From assembly GCA_937958885.1 (NCBI GenBank), contig CALGMT010000029.1, forward strand, positions 1 to 64,000: a DNA stretch of 64,000 bases, read 5' to 3'. This DNA is from an uncultured bacterium. Its GTDB lineage: Bacteria; Verrucomicrobiota; Kiritimatiellia; CAIVKH01. The translations under genes were made by a program, and so were the position numbers. Under the pieces are notes generated by a model. The model did no database searches. It saw nothing but the letters and a program-made list of their open reading frames with translations, and was not told the DNA's origin. This document shows positions 28,359-37,762 of this stretch, in pieces; within the stretch, counting starts at the first letter, position 1, and every line of letters starts with the position of its first letter.

Positions 28359-28767
28359 CGATCAAACGCCCGCCCTCGTGCGGGACGCCGCCAAGGATCG
28401 TGGGCTTGCCGCGCTGCAGCGAGACCGAGGTGCCCAGCAGGCGATTTTCGCCGCGCATCCAGCTCACTTCCACATGACTGCCGCGCGTGCGGCCCGTGCG
28501 CAGATTCACCGAATGTCCGTCACCCAACGCAATCGAGGCCGTCCCCGGCGTGTTGACCATCACGGTTCCCTGCCCGATCAATCGGTAGGTTTCGAAGCGG
28601 AGCAGCGGTCGCAAGACGTAGTCCACCCGCTCCAGCCGCCTGTCCAACGGCGCCGGATCATTCGACGCGAGGATGAGCATCGCCTCGATCTCCATCGGCT
28701 GCGCCACGGCAGCCGGCGGCGCCGAAAGCAAAACCGCTCCGACCAGGAATCCGAATATCCATTTCAT
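28339..28767 (-). CDS. Small exported protein of the ECF sigma operon
   Basis: The 142-residue product has a clear signal peptide (cleavage near AVAQP, residue 23) and a beta-rich mature part (SVNLRTGRTRGSHVEVSWMRG, then GGRLIVTLMVK) of unknown family. Its start overlaps the stop of the anti-sigma candidate, so it is the third gene of the operon and may be the envelope component sensed or controlled by the sigma factor. No homologue comes to mind. Confidence 0.65.
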   Translation of the reverse strand: MKWIFGFLVGAVLLSAPPAAVAQPMEIEAMLILASNDPAPLDRRLERVDYVLRPLLRFETYRLIGQGTVMVNTPGTASIALGDGHSVNLRTGRTRGSHVEVSWMRGENRLLGTSVSLQRGKPTILGGVPHEGGRLIVTLMVK

Positions 28768-29252
28768 ATCGCACCCCCGTTTGCGGGGCCGTTCTCCGGC
28801 GCAACCATCCAAATGACGACCGCGCCGCTCGTCTGATCTTCGTACACCATCGCCGATGCGCCCGGCAACGCCGCATCCACCCATTCCACGCGAGGAGCCG
28901 CAAGCGCGGTCGGCGGCGACAGCACCCGCGTCGAAAAAAGGCCCACGCCTGCGAACAGCACGAGCGTCGCCGCAATCGCCGCCCAATCCCATCGGAATCG
29001 AATCCTGGCTGCTTCGTGCTCCTGCGCCTTGAGCAGATGAATCGCGCGGCGTACGTCGTTCCACATCACTTCGGCCGGCGGCGTCGGGATCGGCTGACGG
29101 CGGAGGCGGGCGCCGATATTTTCCCATTCTTCCAACGCTTCCTCGATCAAGGCGGGCTGGGTCTTCCGCGCGTCGAGCGCATGCGTCGCGCGAGCGTCCA
29201 GCTCGCCGTCGCGCCGGCGGCTCCACCGCTTGAGCTCCTTGAAAATATTCAT
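28764..29252 (-). CDS. Membrane protein, candidate anti-sigma factor
   Basis: The 162-residue protein has an N-terminal charged, helical cytoplasmic region (about residues 1-85), one membrane helix (WAAIAATLVLFAGVGLF, about 92-108) and a short periplasmic domain. That topology, together with its start overlapping the stop of the ECF sigma gene, is what is expected of an anti-sigma factor. No zinc-finger (HxxxCxxC) motif is present, so if it is one, it belongs to a zinc-free class. A ribosome site AAGGGGA precedes the ATG. Confidence 0.65.
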   Translation of the reverse strand: MNIFKELKRWSRRRDGELDARATHALDARKTQPALIEEALEEWENIGARLRRQPIPTPPAEVMWNDVRRAIHLLKAQEHEAARIRFRWDWAAIAATLVLFAGVGLFSTRVLSPPTALAAPRVEWVDAALPGASAMVYEDQTSGAVVIWMVAPENGPANGGAI

Positions 29253-29866
29253 CGTATTCCCCTTAACATTTCCTGCATCTGTCGTCTCGCATAATAAATT
29301 CGCGACATCACCGTGCCGGTACGGCACTTCATCGCCTGCCCGATTTCCCGATACGACAGGCCCTCCACCTCGCGGAGAATCAGCGCCGCCCGGTGTTCCG
29401 GCGACAATCGCGCCAGCGCGGCCTCGAACGCGCGCCAGACCTCCTCGCGCTCCATCCCGCGATCGGGCCGGCCGACATCCGGCGGCTGCCACGCCGCCGC
29501 CGGACGCGGCTCGCGCTCCGGCGTCTCGTCCAGCGACACTTCTTTGCGCCGCGCCGACCGCCGCGCCTCGTCCAGCACCGCGTTCACCGCGATTCGATAC
29601 ATCCAGGTGAAAAACTGCGCATCGCCTTTGTACGACCCCAGCCGCTGCCAGGCCTTCACCCACGCCTGCTGCGCCAGCTCCCGCGCGTCCTCCGCATTGT
29701 TGACCATCCGATAGATCACGCCGTACACCCGCCCGTGAAACGCCTTCACCAACTCGCCGAACGCCTCTTCGTCGCCGCCGCGCGCGCGCGCGACCAGCGC
29801 ATCCACCGCCGCGCGCGACAGCGAACGCTCTTCGGTATTGGACGGCGCGGGCGCGTCGTTATTCAT
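29249..29866 (-). CDS. ECF-type RNA polymerase sigma factor
   Basis: The 205-residue protein has region 2 (FHGRVYGVIYRMVNNAEDARELAQQAW, then FFTWMYRIAVNAVLDEAR) and region 4 (LSPEHRAALILREVEGLSYREIGQAM, then CRTGTVMSRIYYARRQM), joined by a proline-rich linker. It directs transcription of an envelope-stress or similar regulon. Two direct repeats lie directly before the start codon (29871-29918), possibly its regulatory site. Downstream genes overlap it stop-to-start. Confidence 0.94.
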   Translation of the reverse strand: MNNDAPAPSNTEERSLSRAAVDALVARARGGDEEAFGELVKAFHGRVYGVIYRMVNNAEDARELAQQAWVKAWQRLGSYKGDAQFFTWMYRIAVNAVLDEARRSARRKEVSLDETPEREPRPAAAWQPPDVGRPDRGMEREEVWRAFEAALARLSPEHRAALILREVEGLSYREIGQAMKCRTGTVMSRIYYARRQMQEMLRGIR

Positions 29867-29870
29867 CGGC

Positions 29871-29918
29871 TTCCATGCTCTGTAAAAAATAATGTTCTCG
29901 TTTCCATGCTATGTAAAA
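29871..29918 (-). promoter_or_regulatory. Two 17-bp direct repeats before the ECF sigma gene
   Basis: TTCCATGCTCTGTAAAA (29871-29887) and TTCCATGCTATGTAAAA (29902-29918) differ at one base and are 31 bases apart, about three helical turns, so a protein could bind both on one face. Read on the minus strand they end four bases before the ATG. They could be operators or part of an RNA leader; a GGAAC sequence typical of ECF -35 elements lies just upstream at about 29925. Confidence 0.5.
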
Positions 29919-29930
29919 TCAGGTTCCCGC

Positions 29931-30851
29931 TCACGGGCGGCGCGCGGTCCAGCCAAGCTCTACATACTGCCAATCCACCCGGTCTCGACGCAGGGTCACG
30001 ACGCCGAAACCGGGCTCGGTTCCCATCCAGGCCCCGCGCCACCACTTGCCGCAGACCGCGCCGCCGGTAATGAACGAGGTCCGGTTCCAACGCAGGATTT
30101 CATCCACATGCAGGTGACCTTGCAGCACGAGCGGCACGCGCCGCCCGGCGAGCAGGTCGAGCACGTCGCGGTTGTTGACCACAATCCGGTTGCGGGGCGC
30201 GGGATTCTCGCCGCCCTCGGTAGCCTGAAAGAAGGTGGTGAGCAACGGCATGTGCGTGACCAACACGATCGGCGTTGTTTCCGGAACGCGCGCGAGTTCT
30301 TCGCGCAGCCACACGAGCTGCGCGGCATCGACATAGCCGCGGTACTTCAATTCATCGCGCGTAACGTCGACCGTATCCAGCACGATCACCCGGCATCCGC
30401 CTGCGTCGATGGAGCGGACAGTTTCCGACACGCCTAATTCGGCGCGAAACACCGCGCGCGGATCCGCCTCCGGCGCGCTGCCGTCCTTCGGCATCGCGCC
30501 GACGAGATCGTGGTTGCCGAGCGCGGTGATGGGGCGCGTTTCAAGGCGATCGGCAAGATGCTCGCGATAGGCGCGCCAGCGGTGCGCGACCGACTCGCGC
30601 GACGCCTCGAACCCGTCGGTGATGCAATCGCCCCCGCAGATCAACACATCGGCCTTCTCGCGATTGATGAGATCCGCCGCCAGCTCCATCGCGACGGGCG
30701 TCTCCCATTCCACGCGCGCGTGGATGTCGGTGAAAAATACGATGCGCACGGCGTCGCGCGGACCGTTCGCCTGCGCCCAGCTCGCGCGCCGTGGGAATCC
30801 GAGGCTCATCGCCGCCGCGGTCGCCGCCGTCAAAAATTCACGCCGATTCAT
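29931..30851 (-). CDS. Exported metallophosphoesterase
   Basis: The 306-residue protein begins MNRREFLTAATAAAMSLG, a twin-arginine-type signal, so it may be exported folded with its metals loaded. The calcineurin-like core is complete: FFTDIHAR, GGDCITDG, ALGNHDLVG, VTHMPLL and LQGHLHVDE supply the two-metal ligands. Substrate is unknown. It is the last gene of a minus-strand run starting at malQ and overlaps the preceding gene by 14 bases. An in-frame longer start exists but would mask the signal. Confidence 0.85.
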   Translation of the reverse strand: MNRREFLTAATAAAMSLGFPRRASWAQANGPRDAVRIVFFTDIHARVEWETPVAMELAADLINREKADVLICGGDCITDGFEASRESVAHRWRAYREHLADRLETRPITALGNHDLVGAMPKDGSAPEADPRAVFRAELGVSETVRSIDAGGCRVIVLDTVDVTRDELKYRGYVDAAQLVWLREELARVPETTPIVLVTHMPLLTTFFQATEGGENPAPRNRIVVNNRDVLDLLAGRRVPLVLQGHLHVDEILRWNRTSFITGGAVCGKWWRGAWMGTEPGFGVVTLRRDRVDWQYVELGWTARRP

Positions 30852-32100
30852 AAGTGCCGCCCGCCGCAGGCCGTCTGCGGCGCCGGCCATCATAGGCCCC
30901 CGCCGCGGCGAGGACAAGCCAAGCGCCCGCCGCCGCGGTCTGCGCCTCGCGGCGCGTCCAGCGCGTCACCAGCTCGCGGCTGACGGGGCTGTCATACGGA
31001 CCCGGCCGCGCAGCGGCCTCCGCGCGGGCCCGCAACTCTTTCGGCCAGTCGCGGCGCGCCGCGCGGAGGGTGTGGCCGAAATAGGACTCCAGAATTCGCT
31101 GCTCGCCGAAGGCGACGGTGATGAATTCTTCGTGCTTCGCCGGATCGCCGCGGTTCGCGCGCGCGTCGTTCCAATAGCGGTCGCGCCGAAACAGGCGGAC
31201 GCGCAGCTCATGCAAAAACGGATCCGTGATGGCCGAATAGCGCTTGAGAAACGCGGCATACTCCTTGTCCGACCCCATGCGCCGCAGGATTTCGCCGGCC
31301 TCCTCCGCGCGAGCGCGGTCGGTTGCGCGGAGCCGTTCCGGCGCGAGACGCGAACGGAAGCGTCCGATCTCGGGATCGACGATCAGGTGTCCGTATTCCG
31401 TCATGGCCTCGTCAAAGACGAAAAGGCCGGGGCGATAGGAGTAGAGCGGTTTCCACACATCGGGCGTGTTCGAGACAATGCCGAGCATCAGCAGCGCGGT
31501 CAGCCGCGCCAGACGCCACGCCATCCGCGCGGAACGCATTCCGGCGGGGATCGACGCGATCCGCGGGGCGAGCCCGGCGGCGAGTCCCAGTTGGATCAGC
31601 CAGACCGAGCCTGCGTTGATCGCGATGTCGCGATAATCGAAATAGCGGCGCGGGACCGCCCACTGGATCACCTCGTCGAACACGCCCAGCATCGCGCCCA
31701 ACAGCGCGGCGCACGCGAACGCTCCGCGATCGCCGTAGCGATCCGCATACGCGCGGTAGAGCAACCACGACAACACACCGTATTGCACAAAATGCATTGC
31801 CTCTTCCGCATTGCCGCGCAAGTGCCAGGCGCCCCCGCAAAACAGCGCGGCGAGCGCCAGAAGAATCACCCACTGCCTCGGCGCGACGGCCGAAGCGCTT
31901 CGGCGAAGCGCTATGAGGGACAACACGCATGCAACCGCGATCGCGGCGAACACCGCCCACATGAACGCGTCGCGCGTCCAGTGCTCCGTCACCCACGTCT
32001 GAATTTGGCGCGCGATCGGAATCGTGGCGTAGATGAAAAGCGTCCACAGCACGACCGCCGTCCAATTCAACGCTTGTCTGGCTTTTGGGGTAGGCATCAT
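30838..32100 (-). CDS. VanZ-like membrane protein with C-terminal domain (copy 2)
   Basis: The 420-residue product has an N-terminal VanZ-like region with helices and the conserved acidic/histidine pair in EAMHFVQYGVLSWLL and FDEVIQWAVPRRYFDYRD. A second domain (about residues 225-385) contains MTEYGHLIVDPEIGRFRSR, RAEEAGEILRRM and FLKRYSAITDPFLHELRVRL and is shared with the next gene but with no family I know. Two such genes in tandem point to a duplication. The start ATG overlaps the neighbour's stop. Confidence 0.8.
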   Translation of the reverse strand: MMPTPKARQALNWTAVVLWTLFIYATIPIARQIQTWVTEHWTRDAFMWAVFAAIAVACVLSLIALRRSASAVAPRQWVILLALAALFCGGAWHLRGNAEEAMHFVQYGVLSWLLYRAYADRYGDRGAFACAALLGAMLGVFDEVIQWAVPRRYFDYRDIAINAGSVWLIQLGLAAGLAPRIASIPAGMRSARMAWRLARLTALLMLGIVSNTPDVWKPLYSYRPGLFVFDEAMTEYGHLIVDPEIGRFRSRLAPERLRATDRARAEEAGEILRRMGSDKEYAAFLKRYSAITDPFLHELRVRLFRRDRYWNDARANRGDPAKHEEFITVAFGEQRILESYFGHTLRAARRDWPKELRARAEAAARPGPYDSPVSRELVTRWTRREAQTAAAGAWLVLAAAGAYDGRRRRRPAAGGTYESA

Positions 32101-33344
32101 GTTCCGCGCTGCGGTCTGCGCGCGCGCGCCCAGACGACCGCACACACCGCGAGGACCGCCAACACGGCGGTCCAAATCTGCCGCAGCGTCACGCGGTGGA
32201 TCAAGTGCTTGCCCGCCGGACTGACGTAATGCCGGTCCTGCACGTGCTCGGCCAGGGCCTCCTTGAGTTCATCTGTCCATCGCTCGCCCGCCGCATCGAG
32301 CGTGTTCGAAAAATAGCGCTCGAGGATCTGGTTCTCCCGCCAGGCCACGGTCGCATGAAAGGCGTACCAGTGGGGCTCAAATCGATACTTCGGAAGCACG
32401 CCGAAATAATGGTTCCGCCGATTCAGGCGAACCATCGCCTCGTGCGCGAACGCGTCGCGCGCGGGGGTGTAGCGGCGCAGGAAATTCGTGAACGTGTCCT
32501 CCGTCGAGTAGCGCCGCAGGATTGGGCCAACCTCCTCCGCGCGAACGCGATCGATGGCCCGAATCGTTTCGGCGTCAAAGCGGGAGTAGAAGCGGCCGAT
32601 GTCCGGATCGTCGAATCGGTATCCGTATTCGCTCATCGCATGCTCGTTGTCCAATAGGAACGCGATCGCGGGCACGCGCTCCGCCCAGCGCGCGGCCGCG
32701 GCGGGCGTATTCGCCGCGCAAAGCCCCAGTGACAGCGCCAGCGCCGCGGTCAGGGCGGCGGCCAGCCGCGCGGACGACGGCGCGATGGGCGGGCGAATGT
32801 AGGCGGGGCGAAATCCGCCGGCGAGCGCGGCCAGTGCGAGGACCGACGCGAGACTGTTGTGCGCGAGGTCGCGCAGGTCCCAGAATCGGCCCGGCGTCAG
32901 CCACTGCGCCGCCTCATCGACCACGCTGACCAGCGCGCAGATCAGCGCCGCATTCACATACACCAGCGGGTCGCGCGCGCGGAACGCGAGCGCGCGGAAG
33001 ACGAGGAGGCCGAGCACGCCATATTCGACAAAGTGAACCGCCTCGGCAGGCGTCTCCATCATGTCCAATGCGGCATAGAGGAACACGCCGGTAAGCGCGA
33101 TCACCGCGCCGAGGCGGCTCCAGGGCATGCCGCGCATGCGTCGATAAATGTGGCGAAGGGTCCACGCCGCGGCCAGGAGGATCAAGCCGATCGAGATCCA
33201 GCGCAGCGATCCCGATCCCCAGTTTCGCTCCGTCCAGTTTAGAATCGCGCGCGCGACCGGAATCGAGGCGTAGATCAGCAGCGCCCAGCCGACCACCCAT
33301 GCCCAGGCGATTGCGACTCGGCCCCTGGGCGGCGCTTCGATCAT
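32097..33344 (-). CDS. VanZ-like membrane protein with C-terminal domain (copy 1)
   Basis: This 415-residue paralogue has the same plan: a VanZ-like membrane region (EAVHFVEYGVLGLLVF, VVDEAAQWLTPGRFWDLRD) and a C-terminal domain with MSEYGYRFDDPDIGRFYSR, RAEEVGPILRRYS and FLRRYTPARDAFAHEAMVRL. VanZ proteins are linked to teicoplanin resistance and cell-wall changes, but the family is broad. It begins 12 bases after malQ and overlaps copy 2. A final membrane helix anchors the end. Confidence 0.8.
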   Translation of the reverse strand: MIEAPPRGRVAIAWAWVVGWALLIYASIPVARAILNWTERNWGSGSLRWISIGLILLAAAWTLRHIYRRMRGMPWSRLGAVIALTGVFLYAALDMMETPAEAVHFVEYGVLGLLVFRALAFRARDPLVYVNAALICALVSVVDEAAQWLTPGRFWDLRDLAHNSLASVLALAALAGGFRPAYIRPPIAPSSARLAAALTAALALSLGLCAANTPAAAARWAERVPAIAFLLDNEHAMSEYGYRFDDPDIGRFYSRFDAETIRAIDRVRAEEVGPILRRYSTEDTFTNFLRRYTPARDAFAHEAMVRLNRRNHYFGVLPKYRFEPHWYAFHATVAWRENQILERYFSNTLDAAGERWTDELKEALAEHVQDRHYVSPAGKHLIHRVTLRQIWTAVLAVLAVCAVVWARARRPQRGT

Positions 33345-33356
33345 GGCGTCCGCCGG

Positions 33357-34889
<1,533 letters not shown>

Positions 34890-34901
34890 AACACCCTCCT
34901 T

Positions 34902-34963
34902 GTTAGAAAATCGCGGGAAAACGTTAAGCGTTATACGAGCGGATTGTCACGAAGTTTTCTAAC
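34902..34963 (-). promoter_or_regulatory. Promoter/operator region of malQ
   Basis: A 9-bp inverted repeat, GTTAGAAAA (34902-34910) and TTTTCTAAC (34955-34963), flanks AACGTTAAGCGTT (34920-34932), itself nearly palindromic, and the minus-strand hexamer TATAAC (34935-34930). The -35 region is poor. The layout suggests a regulated promoter, possibly by a sugar-responsive repressor, but the regulator is not identified. Confidence 0.45.
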
Positions 34964-34973
34964 GAGCCGACAA

Positions 34974-36761
34974 TCACCCCGCACTCGGGGTCGATTCAGG
35001 TAAATCGAGTTGAATCCAGATGTCGCGCAACTGGCGCGCGTCCACTTTGTCCGGCGCGTTCATCATGAGATCGGTGGCCCTCTGGGTCTTGGGGAAGGCC
35101 AGCACGTCGCGGATGCTCTCCGCGCCGACCATGAGCATGACGAGCCGGTCGAGGCCGAGCGCGATGCCGCCGTGCGGCGGCGCGCCATAACGAAACGCGT
35201 CGATCATGTGCCCGAACATCGCGCGGATGCGCTCCTCGTTGAGGCCCAGCGCGCGGAACGCGCGCGCCTGCAAGTCGGAATCGTGGATACGTATGCTGCC
35301 GCCGCCCAGCTCCACGCCGTTCAGAATAATGTCATACGCCAGCGCGCGCGCGCGGAGGGGATCGGACTCGATCAGCGGGGCGTCTTCCGGATGCGGAGCG
35401 GTAAACGGGTGGTTCACCGAGGTGAGTCCGCCCTCGGCGCTGCGCTCGAACAGCGGGAAGTCGGTCACCCAGGTGAACGCGAAGGTGTCAGCGGGAATGG
35501 CCTTCGCCTCCGCGCCGGCGAGCAGACGAATCCGTCCGAGCGCAAGGTTCACAACGTCCCGCTTGTCCGCGCCGAAGAGGACCAGGTCGCCCGGCTGCAT
35601 GTCCAGCCGCTCGCGCAGGCCCGCCTGCTCCGCCTCGCTGAAGAATTTGACGATCGGCGATTTCCACGAGCCGTCCGGCTGGACCCGAATAAACGCGAGC
35701 CCGCCGAGCCCGGCCTCTCTCGCCGCAGCGGTCCACCCGTCGATCGTGCCTTGCGAAACCGCGCCGAGTCCCTTGGCGTTGATCGCCTTGACTACGCCGC
35801 CCTGCCCCAGCACGGACGCGAACACCTTGAACTGCGTGCCTGTGAATAGGTCGGACATATCGGTCAGCAACATCGCGAAACGCGTATCGGGCTTGTCCGA
35901 TCCGTATCGATCCATCGCCTCGCGATAGGGCATGCGCGGAAGCGGCAGCGTCGGGCGCGGATGGCCGGCGGCTTCCATCACATCGGCCAGCAAGCCGTCG
36001 ATGAGCGCGTAGATGTCCTCCGGGGTGAGGAAGGACATTTCGATGTCCACCTGCGTGAATTCCGGCTGGCGGTCCGCGCGGAGGTCTTCATCGCGGAAGC
36101 AGCGCGCGATCTGGAAATAACGGTCGAGCCCCGCCACCATGCAAAGCTGCTTGTATTGCTGGGGGGACTGCGGTAGCGCGTAGAAGCATCCAGGATTCAC
36201 ACGGCTCGGCACGAGATAATCGCGCGCGCCCTCCGGCGTGCTCTTGGTGAGGATCGGGGTTTCGATTTCGACGAACTGCTCGCCGTCGAGATAGGTGCGG
36301 ATCGCCTGCGTGATGCGGTGGCGCAACAGGAGGTTGCGCTGCATCGATTCGCGCCGCAGATCGAGGTAGCGATAGGTCAGGCGAAGCTCTTCGGCAACCT
36401 TGGCGGCCTTTTCGTCGTCCAGCGGGAACGGCGGCGGTTGACTGCGATTGAGCACCTCAATGGCCGTGCCGCGAATTTCGATGGCGCCCGTCTCGAGCTT
36501 GGAATTGACCATTTCGGGCGGCCTCAACTGGACCGTTCCGGCCACGCGGAGGACATACTCCCCGCGCGCGGCCTGCGCCGCATCCCACGCGGCCTGCGAA
36601 TCCTTCGGGTCGAACGTCACTTGTGTGATGCCGTACCGATCACGCAGATCGATGAAGATTAGGCCCCCGTGATCGCGCACCGTGTCCGCCCAGCCGCACA
36701 GTGCGACCTGCTGTCCGGCATGTTCCGCCCGCAATTCCCCGCATGTATGCGTCCGCATCAT
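34974..36761 (-). CDS. aspS: Aspartyl-tRNA synthetase
   Basis: The 595-residue class II enzyme has the OB-fold anticodon domain, motif 2 (CFRDEDLRADRQPEFTQ), a bacterial GAD insertion (GLGAVSQGTIDGW) and motif 3 (GIALGLDRLVMLMVG). In the anticodon domain the sequence RDHGGLIF has His where E. coli has Leu, as in synthetases that also charge tRNA-Asn. It therefore may be non-discriminating and depend on GatCAB; this is inference. tRNA-Cys lies just upstream on the same strand. Confidence 0.97.
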   Translation of the reverse strand: MMRTHTCGELRAEHAGQQVALCGWADTVRDHGGLIFIDLRDRYGITQVTFDPKDSQAAWDAAQAARGEYVLRVAGTVQLRPPEMVNSKLETGAIEIRGTAIEVLNRSQPPPFPLDDEKAAKVAEELRLTYRYLDLRRESMQRNLLLRHRITQAIRTYLDGEQFVEIETPILTKSTPEGARDYLVPSRVNPGCFYALPQSPQQYKQLCMVAGLDRYFQIARCFRDEDLRADRQPEFTQVDIEMSFLTPEDIYALIDGLLADVMEAAGHPRPTLPLPRMPYREAMDRYGSDKPDTRFAMLLTDMSDLFTGTQFKVFASVLGQGGVVKAINAKGLGAVSQGTIDGWTAAAREAGLGGLAFIRVQPDGSWKSPIVKFFSEAEQAGLRERLDMQPGDLVLFGADKRDVVNLALGRIRLLAGAEAKAIPADTFAFTWVTDFPLFERSAEGGLTSVNHPFTAPHPEDAPLIESDPLRARALAYDIILNGVELGGGSIRIHDSDLQARAFRALGLNEERIRAMFGHMIDAFRYGAPPHGGIALGLDRLVMLMVGAESIRDVLAFPKTQRATDLMMNAPDKVDARQLRDIWIQLDLPESTPSAG

Positions 36762-36809
36762 AATTCTTGAGACCTCAATGTTCCCGCTTTGCGCTGCTAT
36801 GGAAATAAC

Positions 36810-36884
36810 TGGAGGCGCGGGTGGGGATCGAACCCACGAATAGAGGTTTTGCAGACCTCCGCCTTACCACTTGGCTACCGCGCC
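36810..36884 (-). tRNA. tRNA-Cys (GCA)
   Basis: On the minus strand the acceptor GGCGCGG pairs with CCGCGCC, followed by discriminator U and an encoded CCA (36812-36810). The anticodon stem GAGGT/ACCTC holds loop CTGCAAA, giving GCA. Total 75 nt with CCA. It is 48 bases upstream of aspS and may be co-transcribed with it; TTGCGT and TATCCC 17 bases apart lie upstream. Confidence 0.96.
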
Positions 36885-37009
36885 TCGATTGCGGGGCAAA
36901 GGGGATACGATACCACGCGCGCTTACGCAATCCAGATTTTCATGCGGACAATCGCTCTTCTGGAATCACGACTCTACACCCGCCCGACGAATTGATAGTC
37001 TATCGCCGT

Positions 37010-37699
37010 ATGCGACTACTCGTTGCACTGGGGGGAGTGCTCGCGGCGGCCGTACTGTGCGGGTGCGGTGTATTGCCGCGTGTCGTGGATTCGATGCGGA
37101 ACACGGCTTTTCCCGCGTCGGCCTCGCTTGCGCCGCCGCCGAATCCGTCCGTGCCCTACCGGATCGATATTCTCCATTCCCCGCGCACCCTCCTCGCCGA
37201 ATCGGCCTATCCGCCGATGGTTACGCGACAACGCATCGTGTGGGACGGGGATGGACTCGATTGGCGCATCCGATTTCCCTCCCAGCGATATGCGTACGGC
37301 CATTTTTCGTTGCGAAGACCGATCGATCTTCAACCACACTACCGCCAGATGCGCCTGATGTTCAAAATTCGTCCGGCGCGAAGCGCGGCCTTTCTCGCGG
37401 TGGCGCTGATCGATCGCCCCGAGAGTGGCGCCCCCGTTCTGTCGGATGTCCCCCTCGTCAACCGCGCGCCGCCGCTCGGCGACGGATGGACCACCGTCAG
37501 TATCCCACTCGCGGACTTCCCGGTAGGCTTGCCGGCGGCGCCGCTCGATGGTCGGACGTTGGACGCGTCGGCGCAGGCCCCCTCGACCCCGCGCCCGCTC
37601 GACTGGTCGCGCATTCAGGAGTTTCGGATCATCAGTCCCGGCGGGCGCATTCCCGCGGACGAAATCTCGATTCGCGAATTGCGATTCCAGCGGCTGTAG
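37010..37699 (+). CDS. Lipoprotein of unknown function
   Basis: The 229-residue product has a lipoprotein signal (AVLCGCG, Cys19), so it is probably anchored in the outer membrane. The mature part is beta-rich (DGDGLDWRIRFPSQRYAYGHFSL, DGWTTVSIPLADFP, IQEFRIISPGGRIPADEISI), resembling the jelly-roll domains that bind carbohydrate in CIA30-like proteins; this fold assignment is tentative. The longer open frame upstream runs through the tRNA-Cys region and is not coding. Confidence 0.65.
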   Translation: MRLLVALGGVLAAAVLCGCGVLPRVVDSMRNTAFPASASLAPPPNPSVPYRIDILHSPRTLLAESAYPPMVTRQRIVWDGDGLDWRIRFPSQRYAYGHFSLRRPIDLQPHYRQMRLMFKIRPARSAAFLAVALIDRPESGAPVLSDVPLVNRAPPLGDGWTTVSIPLADFPVGLPAAPLDGRTLDASAQAPSTPRPLDWSRIQEFRIISPGGRIPADEISIRELRFQRL

Positions 37700-37762
37700 T
37701 CCTCTTTGCGCTTGCCCCCCCGCGCCGACTGCTTAAGGTGCGCGCTCGATGGAGGGTTTCCG

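Noticed and set aside
30619..32229. 536-residue plus-strand frame opposite the VanZ-like gene
   Set aside because: Shadow frame; the minus-strand VanZ-like protein has membrane helices and a paralogue.
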